From: RSA11 sp965652565
GTDB taxonomy: Bacteria; Actinomycetota; Thermoleophilia; Solirubrobacterales; 70-9
Length of the DNA stretch: 60,474 nucleotides
NCBI GenBank assembly: GCA_965652565.1
Contig: CBFGWL010000006.1
Coordinates: 1 to 60,474, forward strand
Direction of reading: 5' to 3'
This document shows, in pieces, positions 26,082 through 34,919 of this stretch. The notes below the pieces were generated by a model. The model had not been told where the DNA came from. It was given only the letters and a program-made list of their open reading frames with translations, and made no database searches. Every line of letters begins with the position of its first letter. Positions within the stretch are counted from its first letter, which is position 1. The position numbers and the translations under genes were made by a program.

Positions 26082-29051
26082 TCAGGCTGATTTCGCGGCC
26101 CGCGCGGACGCCGGGTCGCCCCCGTTGCGCGCGCCCTCGCCCCCGAGAGCCGGGACGTAGCGCTCGCCATCACGGCGCCAGACCCCCTCGCCCGACGGCA
26201 CGCCGCGCTCGCGCAGCGGCGCCGTGTTCGGGCGGTACCAAGTGGTGACGGGGATCTCGGGGACGACGTGCACGATGTCCGGGCGCTCGTCCGCGGGCAG
26301 CTGGCCGAGCGCATCGGCGAGCTCAGCGGGATCCAGCTCGTGCCCCTCGCGCAGCGCCACCGCGGCGACGGCCAACTGCTCGCCCTCCCCGTCGGCGGGC
26401 ACTCCGTAGACGACGGCCAAATCGATCGCGTCGAGGTCGCCGAGCGCGTCCTCGATGGGGAACGACGCGACGAACCCGTGCGCCGTGCGGATCAACGCCG
26501 GCACGTGGTCGACGAGCCAGAAGTCCCCGTCCTCGTCGACCCGGAAGAGATCACCGGTCGCAAGCCAGGCGTCATCGGGCTCGAACAGCCCGCGCAGCGG
26601 GCTCTCGCTCGTCGCGACGACCCCGCGCAAGCGGGTGAGCAGCATGCCGACCTCGCCGCGCTCGCACTCGACCGCGAAGCCGTCCTCGCGCTCGCGCAAG
26701 CGGCCGGCGGCGACGTCGTAGGCGGCGAGGCGCACCTCGGCGCTACCGGGGAGCGGCTTGCCCTTCGCGCCGGGCTTCTCACCGCTGAGGTTCACGAGGA
26801 TCGCCTCGCCCTCCGTCGAGGCGTAGAACTCGAGCACGCGCGCGGGCGCGAAGCGCTTGGTGACGCGCCGCCAGAGCCCGCGCGGCATCCCGGCGCCGAT
26901 GAAGAGCCGGACGGGATGGTGACGCTCGCCCGGGTCGGGCGGGGCGTCGGCGATCTCGCGCAGCATGGTCCATGTGTAGGAAGCGACGGTGACGCCGTAG
27001 CGGCGCACCTCCTCCCAGAAGGTCGCCGGGTCGAAGCTGCGCGCCAGCGCGAGTCGCGAGCCGCCCGCGATCGTGCCGCCGACGGACATCAGCAGGCCCG
27101 AGGGGTGGTAGATCGGCGTCACCGCGTAGACGGTGTCGGCGCTCGAGAGCGCGGCGGCCGAAGCCGTGCCGAACGCCGAGAGCGCCCACCGCCCGTTCGT
27201 GATCCGGTTCGCCCGCGTGCGCTCGCCCTCCCCCGTGAACAGGATGAACGCGAGGTCACTGGCGCGCCCGGGGTTCGGCGTGTACCAAGCGGGCACCTCG
27301 ACCTCCTCGGGATCGATGCGCTCCATATCGGTCACCCCCGGGCCCAAGTCGCGCTCGCCGCCGCCTCCGCCGAGCACGTACACCTCGGACACGCCCGCCT
27401 CGCGCGCCCGGTCGGCGAGTTCCGGATCGGCCACGATCCGCGTCACCTGACCCAGCTCGGCCTCGCGCCGGACAGGGCCGTCCGGCCGCATGAGCACGGC
27501 GACGGCGCCGAGCCGGTTGAGGGCGGAGACGACCGACAGCCCGCTGGGCCGGGTGCCCATGAGCACCCCGACGTGCTCACCCTGGCGCACGCCGAGCGAG
27601 AGCAGCCCGCGCACGACGTTGTCGATGCGCCGGTTGACCGCGGCTTTCGTGTGGGCCCGGTCCTCGAAGAGCAGGGCCACGTCGTCGGGGCCGGCAGCGA
27701 CCTGCTCTTCGATCAGCAGGCCCATGGATACCCGCGTCTCGGGCTGCAGCCGGCCCAGCCGCGCCAGGCGGGGCAGCTGCCCGCCGACCTCCTCGACCAA
27801 GACACGCGCGGTCTCCACTCCGCCGCGCGCCGCCCGGGCCAGCGAGCGGCCCAGCCCGGCGCCGACGCCCGCGGCGAGGCTCGCGCCGACGCCCAGGCGG
27901 GAGCGCAGCCCGTCGCGGCGCTCCGGGAGCGCGGCGGCCTCCTCGGCGGGCACCACCTCCGGCATCGGGCCGTCACCCTCTCGCCAGTGGATCCATTGCG
28001 CCACCGTCGGCCAGGTGGTGGCGGTCGCGTTCGAGCCGACGACCAGCCCGAAGTGCCCGGCGGTCAGGCTGAGCTCGAAGACGTCGGCGCGCGGCGCCGC
28101 GCGGCTGACCGCGCGCACGGCGGGCGGCGGCGCGATCTCGTCGACCGTGCCGACGGCGATCAACACCGGGCACTCGATGTCGGCGAGCGTGACCAGCCGG
28201 TCGTCGATCACGAAGCCGCCCTGGAGCATCCGGTTGTGGGCGATGAACTGGCGCATGAAGTCGGCGAGCGCCGGCCCCGGCCACGCCACCCACCCCTCGC
28301 CCATGATGAAACGGCGCTGGCGCTCACGGGGCAGCAGCGCCTCACGGTCGTGGAGCTGGCGCAAGAAGTCGAGCTGCTGGCGCACCGACTTCATGGGATC
28401 GAGCAGGCGGAAGCCGAAACGGCTCAGCCACGGCGGCACCGCGGTGCGCCCCAGCAGGAACGTGACCGCCTCCGCCCCCACCCCCGCGAGCTCTTCGGGG
28501 ATCCCGAGGGGGAGCGCGCCCTGGGTGTCGACCGGGCTGCCGAAGGTGATCAGGCTGGCGATCCCGGCGCTGCGCCGGTAGGCGGCCGCCTGGTAACAGA
28601 ACATCCCGCCCTGCGAGTACCCGGCCAGGTGCACGTCGCGTCCGGTCGCCTCGCGCACGCGCTCGATCGCGTCGTCGACGGCGATCACGTGGTCGGTGAG
28701 GTCGCGCTCGAGGCCGCCCTCCTCCCGTTCGGGCGCGCCGAAGTCCACGACCCAGGGATCCACCCCGTGCTCGCGCAGGGCGGCGACCGCGCTCGAGCTC
28801 GGCGAGACGTCGTAGACCTCCGTCGCCAGCATCATCGGCGGCACGAGGAGGATCGGTGGGCCGGGCTCGGACCCCGAGCCGCCGGCGAAGTAGCGGCGCA
28901 GGCGGTAGACGGGATGCTCGGCGACGATCTCGTAGGGCGAGGACTCCTCGTCCGTCTCGAGCCCGCCGAAGCGCGCGACCTCGAAAGCGTTCTGGGCCGC
29001 GACGCCCAACCGCGCCGCGGACCTGCCGATCTGCTCAGGAATCAACCCCAC
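26082..29051 (-). CDS. Fusion of PhaC-like alpha/beta hydrolase and acyl-CoA synthetase-like domain
   Basis: The 989-residue protein joins two enzymes. Residues 1-360 are a PHA-synthase-like hydrolase with PILLVPPMMLATEVYD, nucleophile elbow GYSQGGM (Ser146, where PHA synthases have Cys), Asp in AVGTVDEIAPP and His in LTAGHFGLV. Residues about 440-960 are an AMP-binding fold with IYHPSGLLMSVGG, EFYASTEGEAI and WLATGDLFRVDEDG. The ATP P-loop is degenerate (FILFTGEGERTRANRITN), and the C-terminal catalytic Lys region reads PVTTWYRPNTAPLRE without the lysine. Family members of this architecture are known in actinobacteria as acyl-CoA synthetases. The start is a leaderless-type GTG, with TACGGT six bases upstream. 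Confidence 0.85.
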   Translation of the reverse strand: MGLIPEQIGRSAARLGVAAQNAFEVARFGGLETDEESSPYEIVAEHPVYRLRRYFAGGSGSEPGPPILLVPPMMLATEVYDVSPSSSAVAALREHGVDPWVVDFGAPEREEGGLERDLTDHVIAVDDAIERVREATGRDVHLAGYSQGGMFCYQAAAYRRSAGIASLITFGSPVDTQGALPLGIPEELAGVGAEAVTFLLGRTAVPPWLSRFGFRLLDPMKSVRQQLDFLRQLHDREALLPRERQRRFIMGEGWVAWPGPALADFMRQFIAHNRMLQGGFVIDDRLVTLADIECPVLIAVGTVDEIAPPPAVRAVSRAAPRADVFELSLTAGHFGLVVGSNATATTWPTVAQWIHWREGDGPMPEVVPAEEAAALPERRDGLRSRLGVGASLAAGVGAGLGRSLARAARGGVETARVLVEEVGGQLPRLARLGRLQPETRVSMGLLIEEQVAAGPDDVALLFEDRAHTKAAVNRRIDNVVRGLLSLGVRQGEHVGVLMGTRPSGLSVVSALNRLGAVAVLMRPDGPVRREAELGQVTRIVADPELADRAREAGVSEVYVLGGGGGERDLGPGVTDMERIDPEEVEVPAWYTPNPGRASDLAFILFTGEGERTRANRITNGRWALSAFGTASAAALSSADTVYAVTPIYHPSGLLMSVGGTIAGGSRLALARSFDPATFWEEVRRYGVTVASYTWTMLREIADAPPDPGERHHPVRLFIGAGMPRGLWRRVTKRFAPARVLEFYASTEGEAILVNLSGEKPGAKGKPLPGSAEVRLAAYDVAAGRLREREDGFAVECERGEVGMLLTRLRGVVATSESPLRGLFEPDDAWLATGDLFRVDEDGDFWLVDHVPALIRTAHGFVASFPIEDALGDLDAIDLAVVYGVPADGEGEQLAVAAVALREGHELDPAELADALGQLPADERPDIVHVVPEIPVTTWYRPNTAPLRERGVPSGEGVWRRDGERYVPALGGEGARNGGDPASARAAKSA

Positions 29052-29149
29052 GGCGCCACCGTACCGTCATCGCCGGGGCGTGCAAGCCGCTCGGCACGAG
29101 GCGAAAAGCTGCCGGCGGGGCAAGCCGATCCGGCCGCTCGGCGCTGAAG

Positions 29150-29223
29150 GGTGGACGAGGGGACTCGAACCCCCGACCGCCTGGACCACAACCAGGAGCT
29201 CTACCAACTGAGCTACGTCCACC
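29150..29223 (-). tRNA. tRNA-His(GTG)
   Basis: The cloverleaf is complete: acceptor GTGGACG/CGTCCAC, D-arm GCTCAGTTGGTAGAGC, anticodon loop TTGTGGT with anticodon GTG, and T-loop GTTCGAGTC. A genomic G at 29223 supplies the G-1 typical of tRNA-His, paired with C73. The 3' CCA is not encoded. Confidence 0.95.
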
Positions 29224-29293
29224 GCGGGATGCTGAATGTAGCGCCGTCGCGCGCGGATTGGCACCCGCCGGCAGCCCTATCCTGCCCCCACGG

Positions 29294-29367
29294 GCCCCCG
29301 TAGCTCAGCTGGATAGAGCGGCTGCCTTCTAAGCAGCGGGTCGCAGGTTCGAGTCCTGCCGGGGGCG
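29294..29367 (+). tRNA. tRNA-Arg(TCT)
   Basis: Acceptor GCCCCCG/CGGGGGC, D-arm GCTCAGCTGGATAGAGC, anticodon stem GCTGC/GCAGC with loop CTTCTAA (anticodon TCT), and T-arm GCAGGTTCGAGTCCTGC. No encoded CCA. It reads AGA, a codon that is very rare in this genome's style. Confidence 0.95.
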
Positions 29368-29397
29368 CTGGGGCCCCCGGCGTTCCGGAAGGTCTGA

Positions 29398-29733
29398 TTA
29401 CGGCGCCTCGGGACGCGTCCCGGGCTCGCGCTTCTCGGGCTCCTCCGCGACTGGCTTGGCGCTCGGCTCGGCGGGCGTCTCGCCGCTTGGGGTGCCCCCA
29501 CCGGTCGTGGCCGCCGGCGTCTCGCCGCCGGGCGCCGATGTATCGCCCTCGCCCTCGCGCTCGTGGGCGGGCCGCTTGAGGCGGTCCATGGCGGTCTTCG
29601 CCTTGTCGCCCACCGAGCCCTTGCTCTTGGCGATGTCCATGAGCTCGCTCGCGTCCTTCTTGAGGCCCTCTGTGCCGCCGCGCTTGTCGACCAGATCCTT
29701 GGCCCGGTCCGTCAGCTTCTTGAAATCGACCAT
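29398..29733 (-). CDS. MT0933-like putative antitoxin family protein
   Basis: The first 60 residues (MVDFKKLTDRAKDLVDKRGG, then LKKDASELMDIAKSKGSVGDKAK) match the MT0933/Rv0909-type antitoxin family, a Lys-rich helical protein. The rest of the 111 residues is a disordered tail rich in Gly, Glu, Pro and Thr. GAGGAG precedes the ATG. No toxin-like partner lies next to it; both neighbours are tRNA genes. The antitoxin label is a family name, not a demonstrated function here. Confidence 0.75.
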   Translation of the reverse strand: MVDFKKLTDRAKDLVDKRGGTEGLKKDASELMDIAKSKGSVGDKAKTAMDRLKRPAHEREGEGDTSAPGGETPAATTGGGTPSGETPAEPSAKPVAEEPEKREPGTRPEAP

Positions 29734-29790
29734 CTGCGCTCCTCGCGATTGCCTGCGGGCTCCCTTCTACCCCCGTAGACTCGCCACATT

Positions 29791-29864
29791 CGGGGCGTGG
29801 CGCAGCCTGGTAGCGCGCCGCCTTTGGGTGGCGGAGGTCCCCGGTTCAAATCCGGGCGCCCCGA
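29791..29864 (+). tRNA. tRNA-Pro(TGG)
   Basis: Acceptor CGGGGCG/CGCCCCG, D-arm GCGCAGCCTGGTAGCGC, anticodon loop TTTGGGT with anticodon TGG, and T-arm CCCGGTTCAAATCCGGG. It has the typical bacterial proline start (C1) and A73. CCA is not encoded. Confidence 0.95.
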
Positions 29865-29925
29865 TTGAGCACCAGCTGCAGCCGGTAGCCGGTTGCCGGC
29901 AGCCAGCCGCTAGGCTCCCGCGCCG

Positions 29926-31179
29926 ATGGCGGACGTCCGGCCCCTCAAGGCGGTGCACTACAACCTGGAAGCGGTTCCCTCGCTGGGAGACGTCGTCGCC
30001 CCGCCGTACGACGTGATCGACGCCGAGGGCCGGCAGGCGCTGATCGGGCGCTCGCCCTTCAACGTCGTGGAGCTCGACCTGCCCGAGGCGCCCGGCGGCG
30101 GCGATCCCTATGAACACGCCGCCCAGACCCTCGAGGAGTGGACCCTGCAGGGCATCCTCACCGCCGACCGCGAGGACACGCTGTGGGCGCTCGAGCAGGA
30201 GTACACCGGGCCCGATGGGGCCCGCCACACCCGCCGCGGCTTTCTGGCGCGCGTGCGGGTGACCGGCTACGGCCCCGGCCTCGTGCGCCCGCACGAGCGC
30301 ACCCAGCCCGGCCCCAAGGAAGACCGCCTGAAGCTGACCCGGGCAACGCGCCACAACCTCTCCCCCATCTTCTCGCTGCACACCGGCCAGGCCTGGCGCC
30401 TGCTCGCGCCGGGAATCGCGGGCGAGCCCTGGGGCGAGGTGACCGACGACGACGGCACCGTCCACCGCGTATGGCGCATCGAGGACGCCGACGTCCATCG
30501 CGCCGTCGCGGCCGAGCTCGCCGACGCCGAGCTGCTGATCGCCGACGGCCATCACCGCTACGAGACCGCGCGCACCTACGCCGACGAGGTGGGCGGCGAG
30601 GGCGGTCACCGCTACACGCTGATGGCGCTCGTCTCGCTCGAGGACCCCGGCCTGACCGTCTTCGGCTACCACCGCATGCTCACCGACCTCGGCGACCCGG
30701 CCAAGCAGGAGGCGCTCGCCGCGGCGCTGCGCGAGCACTTCGAGCTCGAGGAGGTTCCGCTCGAGGCGCTGGATCCCAACGGCGAGGAGGGCGTCGGCGT
30801 CTTCGGCTACGCGGACGCGCACTTCCGCAAGGGCTACCGACTGCGCCTCAAGGACACGGCCGCGGTCGACGCCGCGCTGCCCGATCGCTCCGAGCCGTAC
30901 CGCCGCCTCGACGCCGCGATCCTCGAGACCCTGGTCCTGCGTGGCGCGCTCGGCATGAGCGAGGCGGACGTGGAGGCCAAGCGCGGAATCGCGTACACGG
31001 CGTCCGCCGAGGAGGCGATCGGCGCCCTCGGCGAGCGCGCCGACGCGGTCTTCCTGATGCGCCCGACCCCTGTCGAGCAGGTGCGCGCCGTGGCCGAGGC
31101 GGGCGAGACGATGCCGCCGAAGAGCACCTACTTCTTCCCGAAGCTGCTCACCGGCCTCGTCTTCAACCCGCTGAGCTGA
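29926..31179 (+). CDS. DUF1015 family protein
   Basis: The 417 residues match the DUF1015 family over their length: ADVRPLKAVHYN at the N-terminus, VVAPPYDVIDAEGRQAL, the central LLIADGHHRYETARTYADE signature with conserved His pair and Tyr, and the C-terminal MPPKSTYFFPKLLTGLVF. The biochemical role is not established; the HHRYE motif suggests a phosphoryl or kinase-like activity. TAGGCT (29911-29916) lies nine bases before the ATG, so the leader is at most a few bases. Confidence 0.88.
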   Translation: MADVRPLKAVHYNLEAVPSLGDVVAPPYDVIDAEGRQALIGRSPFNVVELDLPEAPGGGDPYEHAAQTLEEWTLQGILTADREDTLWALEQEYTGPDGARHTRRGFLARVRVTGYGPGLVRPHERTQPGPKEDRLKLTRATRHNLSPIFSLHTGQAWRLLAPGIAGEPWGEVTDDDGTVHRVWRIEDADVHRAVAAELADAELLIADGHHRYETARTYADEVGGEGGHRYTLMALVSLEDPGLTVFGYHRMLTDLGDPAKQEALAAALREHFELEEVPLEALDPNGEEGVGVFGYADAHFRKGYRLRLKDTAAVDAALPDRSEPYRRLDAAILETLVLRGALGMSEADVEAKRGIAYTASAEEAIGALGERADAVFLMRPTPVEQVRAVAEAGETMPPKSTYFFPKLLTGLVFNPLS

Positions 31180-31317
31180 GCGGGCGCGGCCGCGGGCTCC
31201 CCGCACGCCGAGATCCCAGACGCCCGAGCCCGCGTCCATCGCGGAGAGACACCCACCCCACGGGGCGCCGCAACCGCGCCCGGGGTTCCACCTCCCGAGC
31301 GACCTGAAAGGAGCGGC

Positions 31318-31530
31318 ATGCCCGAGCAGTTCAAGCGCGGCGATCGCGTGGAGTGGAACTTCCGCGGCCGCACCGTCGTCGGCACCGTGCGACGGCGCCT
31401 CACCAAGCGCACCGAGATCGGCGGCCGCGTGGTCGCGGCGAGCAAGGACGACCCGCGCTACGTCGTACGCAGCGAGCGGAGCGGCAAGGAAACGACGCGC
31501 CGACCGGGCGCCCTGCGTCGCGCGAGGTGA
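31318..31530 (+). CDS. DUF2945 / TUDOR-like small protein
   Basis: Seventy residues match the DUF2945 (hypervirulence-associated TUDOR-type) family: FKRGDRVEWNFRGRTVVGTV, KRTEIGGRVVAASKDDPRY, and EVRSERSGK-type ending with a basic tail. The fold is a small beta barrel that may bind protein or nucleic acid. GAAAGGAGC precedes the ATG. The gap before it (31180-31317) has no other feature I can support. Confidence 0.8.
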   Translation: MPEQFKRGDRVEWNFRGRTVVGTVRRRLTKRTEIGGRVVAASKDDPRYVVRSERSGKETTRRPGALRRAR

Positions 31531-31573
31531 CCCCGCGCGGCAACCGCGGGCGCGGCCCGCTAGCTTCCGGTCC

Positions 31574-32137
31574 GTGGTCAGGATCTACACGGGCAAGGGC
31601 GACGACGGCAGCACCTCGCTTTGGTACGGCGGCCGCGTCCCCAAGTCCGACCCGCGCACCGAGGCCTACGGCTCGCTGGACGAGGCGAACTCCGCGCTCG
31701 GCGTAGCCCGCTCCCTCTGCGGCCCCGATGAGGCTGAGCTCGCCGCCGACATCCTGCGCGTGCAGCGCGAGCTGTTCGTCGCCGGCGCCGAGCTCGCCAC
31801 CGCGCCGGAGGCATCCGGCCGGCTCGAGGACGGGGTGAGCCGCATCACCGCGGAGATGGCGGCCGCGCTCGAGCCCCTCATCGACAAGTACATGGGCCGC
31901 GTGGAGCTGCCGCCGAAGTTCGTGCTGCCCGGCGGCACGACGCTCTCGGCCCAGCTCGACGTGGCCCGGGCCGCGATCCGCCGCGCCGAGCGGCGGACGG
32001 TCGAGCTGGGGCAGGCCGGAGGGCTCGCCTCGGACGCGATCCTCGTGTATCTGAACCGCGCGTCGGATCTGGCGTTCGCGATGGCGCGCTACGCCGACGC
32101 CGACGATCCCGAGTTGTTCGAGGGCCGAGGAGGCTGA
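31574..32137 (+). CDS. Cob(I)alamin adenosyltransferase, PduO type
   Basis: This enzyme transfers the adenosyl group of ATP to cob(I)alamin. The 187 residues have the N-terminal ATP motif VRIYTGKGDDGSTSLWYGGR, then YGSLDEANSALGVARSL, FVLPGGTTLSAQLDVARAAIRRAERR, and YLNRASDLAFAMARYA. The start is a GTG exactly seven bases after TAGCTT (31561-31566), so a leaderless transcript is predicted. It implies adenosylcobalamin use, but no B12-dependent enzyme lies in the window. Confidence 0.93.
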   Translation: MVRIYTGKGDDGSTSLWYGGRVPKSDPRTEAYGSLDEANSALGVARSLCGPDEAELAADILRVQRELFVAGAELATAPEASGRLEDGVSRITAEMAAALEPLIDKYMGRVELPPKFVLPGGTTLSAQLDVARAAIRRAERRTVELGQAGGLASDAILVYLNRASDLAFAMARYADADDPELFEGRGG

Positions 32138-32146
32138 CGAGTTCCA

Positions 32147-32548
32147 ATGGCGGTCATCGCGAAGAGGCGCAACGGCTACACGCACGACGTCGATATCGAC
32201 GGACGCCACGCCCTGGTGGCTGACGAGCCACCCGAGAAGGGCGGCAACGACGAGGGGCCTTCGCCCACCCGGATTCTCGCCGCCGCGCTGGCGAGCTGCA
32301 CGGCGATCACGGCTGAGATGTACGCGGACCGCAAGGGCTGGGACGTAGGGCAACTGCGCGTGGAGGTCGAGACGACCTTCGACGGGCCGGTGCCGGTGCA
32401 CTTTGAGGTCACCCTGCACTGCGAGGGCGCCGAGCTCGACGACGAGCAGCGCGAGCGCCTGCGCGTAATCGCGGGCAAGTGCCCGGTCCACAAGGCCCTC
32501 GCCTCGGAGACCGCGGTCACGATCGTCGACTCCGTCGCCGCCGGCTGA
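32147..32548 (+). CDS. OsmC family peroxiredoxin-like protein
   Basis: OsmC/Ohr proteins reduce organic peroxides through two cysteines. In the 133 residues both are present: LAAALASCTAITAEMYADRK and IAGKCPVHKALA. The N-terminal beta hairpin KRRNGYTHDVDIDGRHALVADEP is typical of the YhfA/OsmC branch rather than Ohr. It starts nine bases after the cobalamin adenosyltransferase stop and is followed after one base by an SDR gene, so all three are likely co-transcribed. Confidence 0.9.
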   Translation: MAVIAKRRNGYTHDVDIDGRHALVADEPPEKGGNDEGPSPTRILAAALASCTAITAEMYADRKGWDVGQLRVEVETTFDGPVPVHFEVTLHCEGAELDDEQRERLRVIAGKCPVHKALASETAVTIVDSVAAG

Positions 32549-32549
32549 C

Positions 32550-33353
32550 GTGGACCTGGGCCTGAGCGGCAAGCGTTGCCTGGTCACCGGCGCGGGGCGC
32601 GGGATCGGCCGCGCCGTCGCGACGCGGCTGGCCGCCGCGGGGGCGCAGGTGCTGCTCACCGCCCGCTCCGCCGACGAGCTGCACTCGGCGCGCGCCGAGT
32701 GCGAGGCGGCCGGCGGGCGCGCCGCAACGCTCGCGATGGATGTCACGGACCCTCAAGCGCCCGCGAAGCTCGTCGCTGCGGCGCGCGCGGAGCTGGGCGG
32801 CGAGCTCGACGTGCTCGTCAACAACGCGGGCAGCGCCCGCTGGCGGCCGCTCGAGGAGGTGCCCGAGGCGGACTGGTACGCGGCGTGGGAGCTCAACGTG
32901 ATGGCCCCCATGAGGCTGATGCGCGCCGTCATCCCGGGCATGCGCGAGCGCGGCTGGGGCCGCGTCGTCAACGTCTCCTCCACGGCGGGCAAGCGGCCCT
33001 CGGCGAACATGCCCGAATACTCGGTCGCGAAGGCCGCCGAGCTCTCGCTCTCGCGGCTCTTCGCCGACCGCTACGCGGCCGACGGCGTGCTGGTCAACGC
33101 CGTCTGCCCCGGCCCGACCACCTCGCCCATGTGGGTCGCCGAGGGCGGCCTGGCCGACCAGTCGGGGGCGCTCGCCGGGCTGTCCTCGCGAGAGGAAGCC
33201 CTGGCCGCGGCCGGCGCCAAGCGCCCGCTCGGCCGCCTCGCTGAGCCGGGCGAGATCGCCGACGTGATCGTCTTTTTGTGCTCGGAACGCGCCTCGTACG
33301 TCGCCGGCGCCGCCTGGGGCGTCGATGGCGGCACGGTGCCGGTGATCATCTGA
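32550..33353 (+). CDS. Short-chain dehydrogenase/reductase
   Basis: Classical SDR of 267 residues: cofactor motif TGAGRGIGRA at about 13-22, DVTDPQAP, VLVNNAGSA, catalytic Ser in VVNVSSTAGKRPS, and YSVAK with catalytic Tyr and Lys. The C-terminal RPLGRLAEPGEIADVIVFL and YVAGAAWGVDGG are typical of 3-oxoacyl-ACP-reductase-like enzymes. The substrate is unknown. The GTG start lies two bases after the OsmC stop. Confidence 0.9.
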   Translation: MDLGLSGKRCLVTGAGRGIGRAVATRLAAAGAQVLLTARSADELHSARAECEAAGGRAATLAMDVTDPQAPAKLVAAARAELGGELDVLVNNAGSARWRPLEEVPEADWYAAWELNVMAPMRLMRAVIPGMRERGWGRVVNVSSTAGKRPSANMPEYSVAKAAELSLSRLFADRYAADGVLVNAVCPGPTTSPMWVAEGGLADQSGALAGLSSREEALAAAGAKRPLGRLAEPGEIADVIVFLCSERASYVAGAAWGVDGGTVPVII

Positions 33354-33365
33354 GGAGCTTCGCCA

Positions 33366-33956
33366 GTGCCGGATCGTGAGCTAGAGCGCCTGGGCGGGGT
33401 GCTCCTCGATCCCGACGAAGCGTTCTCGATGGACGCTCCGGGCGGACGCGTGGACGCCGCCGTGCTCGTGCCGATCTACGACTGGGGCAACGACCCCGGC
33501 CTCGTCTTCACCGAGCGCAGGCACGATCTGCGCCGCCACGCCGGCGAGGTCTCGTTCCCAGGCGGACGGCGCGACCCGGGCGAGACGTACATCGAGACCG
33601 CGCTGCGCGAGGCGGAGGAGGAGATCGGCCTGAGCCCCGCCGAAGTCCATGTCGTCGGGGCGCTGCCGCCGATCGGCACGTTCGTGACGAACTTCAAGGT
33701 GCACCCCGTCGTCGCGCTGATCGGCGGAGATCTGCGCTTCGAGCCCAACCCCACGGAGGTGGCGACCGTCCTCGCGTTCCAGATCGAGGCGCTGCGCGCG
33801 GGGTTCGGCATGCGGCGGCTGGTGCGCCGCGGCGTCCCGATCAAGACGCCGACCTACAAGGTCAGCGAGCACCTGATCTGGGGCGCGACCGCCCGCATCC
33901 TCGCCGAGCTGCTCGAGCGCCTGGACGCGCTCGGCCCGGCCGACCCCGGCGACTGA
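33366..33956 (+). CDS. Nudix hydrolase, CoA pyrophosphatase-like
   Basis: The 196-residue protein has a complete Nudix box, GGRRDPGETYIETALREAEEE followed by IGL. The upstream ERRHDLRRHAGEVSFPGG is characteristic of NudL-type CoA/acetyl-CoA diphosphatases. VVGALPPIGTFVTNFKVHPVV follows, also typical. The GTG start has GAGGAG eight bases upstream and lies 12 bases after the SDR stop. It probably ends this plus-strand operon. Confidence 0.9.
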   Translation: MPDRELERLGGVLLDPDEAFSMDAPGGRVDAAVLVPIYDWGNDPGLVFTERRHDLRRHAGEVSFPGGRRDPGETYIETALREAEEEIGLSPAEVHVVGALPPIGTFVTNFKVHPVVALIGGDLRFEPNPTEVATVLAFQIEALRAGFGMRRLVRRGVPIKTPTYKVSEHLIWGATARILAELLERLDALGPADPGD

Positions 33957-34006
33957 TGCCGGGGGCGAACCGGGCCGTTCGCGATAGTGAGGGGACCTAG
34001 TCCCGC

Positions 34007-34855
34007 TTAAGCGGTCTTCTCGATCGGCACGTCGACGAGGTTGCCCCACTCCGTCCACGAGCCGTCGTAGTTCTTGGTGTCCTCGTGCCCGAGGAGCTCG
34101 TGCAGGACGAACCAGGTGTGCGCCGAGCGCTCGCCGATGCGGCAGTAGGCGATCACCGGGCTGTCCCCGTTCAGGACGCCCTTCTCCGTGTAGAGCTGGC
34201 GCAGCTCCTCAGCGGACTTGAAGGTGCCGTCCTCGTTGACGGCCTGCGCCCACGGCACGGAGGCGGCGCCGGGAATGTGGCCGCCGCGCTGGGCGCCCTC
34301 CTGCTCGTAGCCGGCCATGGCGATCAGCTCGCCCGAGTACTCCTGCGGGCTGCGGACATCGACGAGGCGCGTGTTGTCGCTCTCGAGCGCGGCGAGGACC
34401 TCGTCGCGGCGCGCGCGGATGGCGGGATCGCCCTCCTTGGCCACGAACGTCGCCTCCGGGTACGAAGGCGCGTCGGTCTCGGTCGGGCGGCCCTCGGCGA
34501 TCCACTTGTCGCGCGGGCCGTTGATCAGCTTGACCTTGTCATGGCCGTAGTAGCGGAAGTACCAGTAGGTGTAGGCCGCGAACCAGTTGTTGCGGTCGCC
34601 GTACAGCACCACGGTGTGGTCGTTGGAGATCCCACGGCTGCCCATCAGCTTCCCGAAATCTTCAGGCGAGAGGAAGTCGCGCTTGACCTGATCCTGCAGG
34701 TCAGCCTTCCAGTCGAAGCCGATCGCGCCGGGGATGTGACCCTCGGCATAGAGGGCCGGGTTCTCGTCCACCTCGACGATCCGGATCGAGTCGTCGTTCA
34801 GGTGCTCGGCGACCCAGTCGGTCGAAACGAGAACGTCGTTTGCGTAGTCGGACAT
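34007..34855 (-). CDS. Thiosulfate/3-mercaptopyruvate sulfurtransferase
   Basis: Two tandem rhodanese domains in 282 residues. The N-terminal inactive one has IRIVEVDENPALYAEGHIPGA and a conserved DRNNWFAAY. The C-terminal one carries catalytic Cys238 in IAYCRIGERSAHTWFVL. The CRIGERS loop resembles mycobacterial CysA2/SseA-type thiosulfate sulfurtransferases. GGAGGG is 11 bases upstream of the ATG. The promoter region is AT-rich and contains a perfect palindrome (see the site at 34907). Confidence 0.93.
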   Translation of the reverse strand: MSDYANDVLVSTDWVAEHLNDDSIRIVEVDENPALYAEGHIPGAIGFDWKADLQDQVKRDFLSPEDFGKLMGSRGISNDHTVVLYGDRNNWFAAYTYWYFRYYGHDKVKLINGPRDKWIAEGRPTETDAPSYPEATFVAKEGDPAIRARRDEVLAALESDNTRLVDVRSPQEYSGELIAMAGYEQEGAQRGGHIPGAASVPWAQAVNEDGTFKSAEELRQLYTEKGVLNGDSPVIAYCRIGERSAHTWFVLHELLGHEDTKNYDGSWTEWGNLVDVPIEKTA

Positions 34856-34906
34856 TGCGGGTGGTTCCCTCCTATTACCTAATTACCGATCGGATTTTAA
34901 CTGTTT

Positions 34907-34919
34907 CGTTTTGAAAACG
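34907..34919. promoter_or_regulatory. Palindromic operator candidate upstream of the sulfurtransferase
   Basis: CGTTTTGAAAACG is a perfect odd palindrome in an unusually AT-rich 50-base stretch (34875-34925). A minus-strand -10-like TAAAAT lies at 34894-34899, so a repressor bound here would overlap the core promoter. GTAATTAGGTAATAG, a second direct-repeat-like motif, lies between it and the ATG. Confidence 0.4.

Noticed and set aside
29398..29733. Complete toxin-antitoxin module
   Set aside because: No toxin-like frame is adjacent on either strand.
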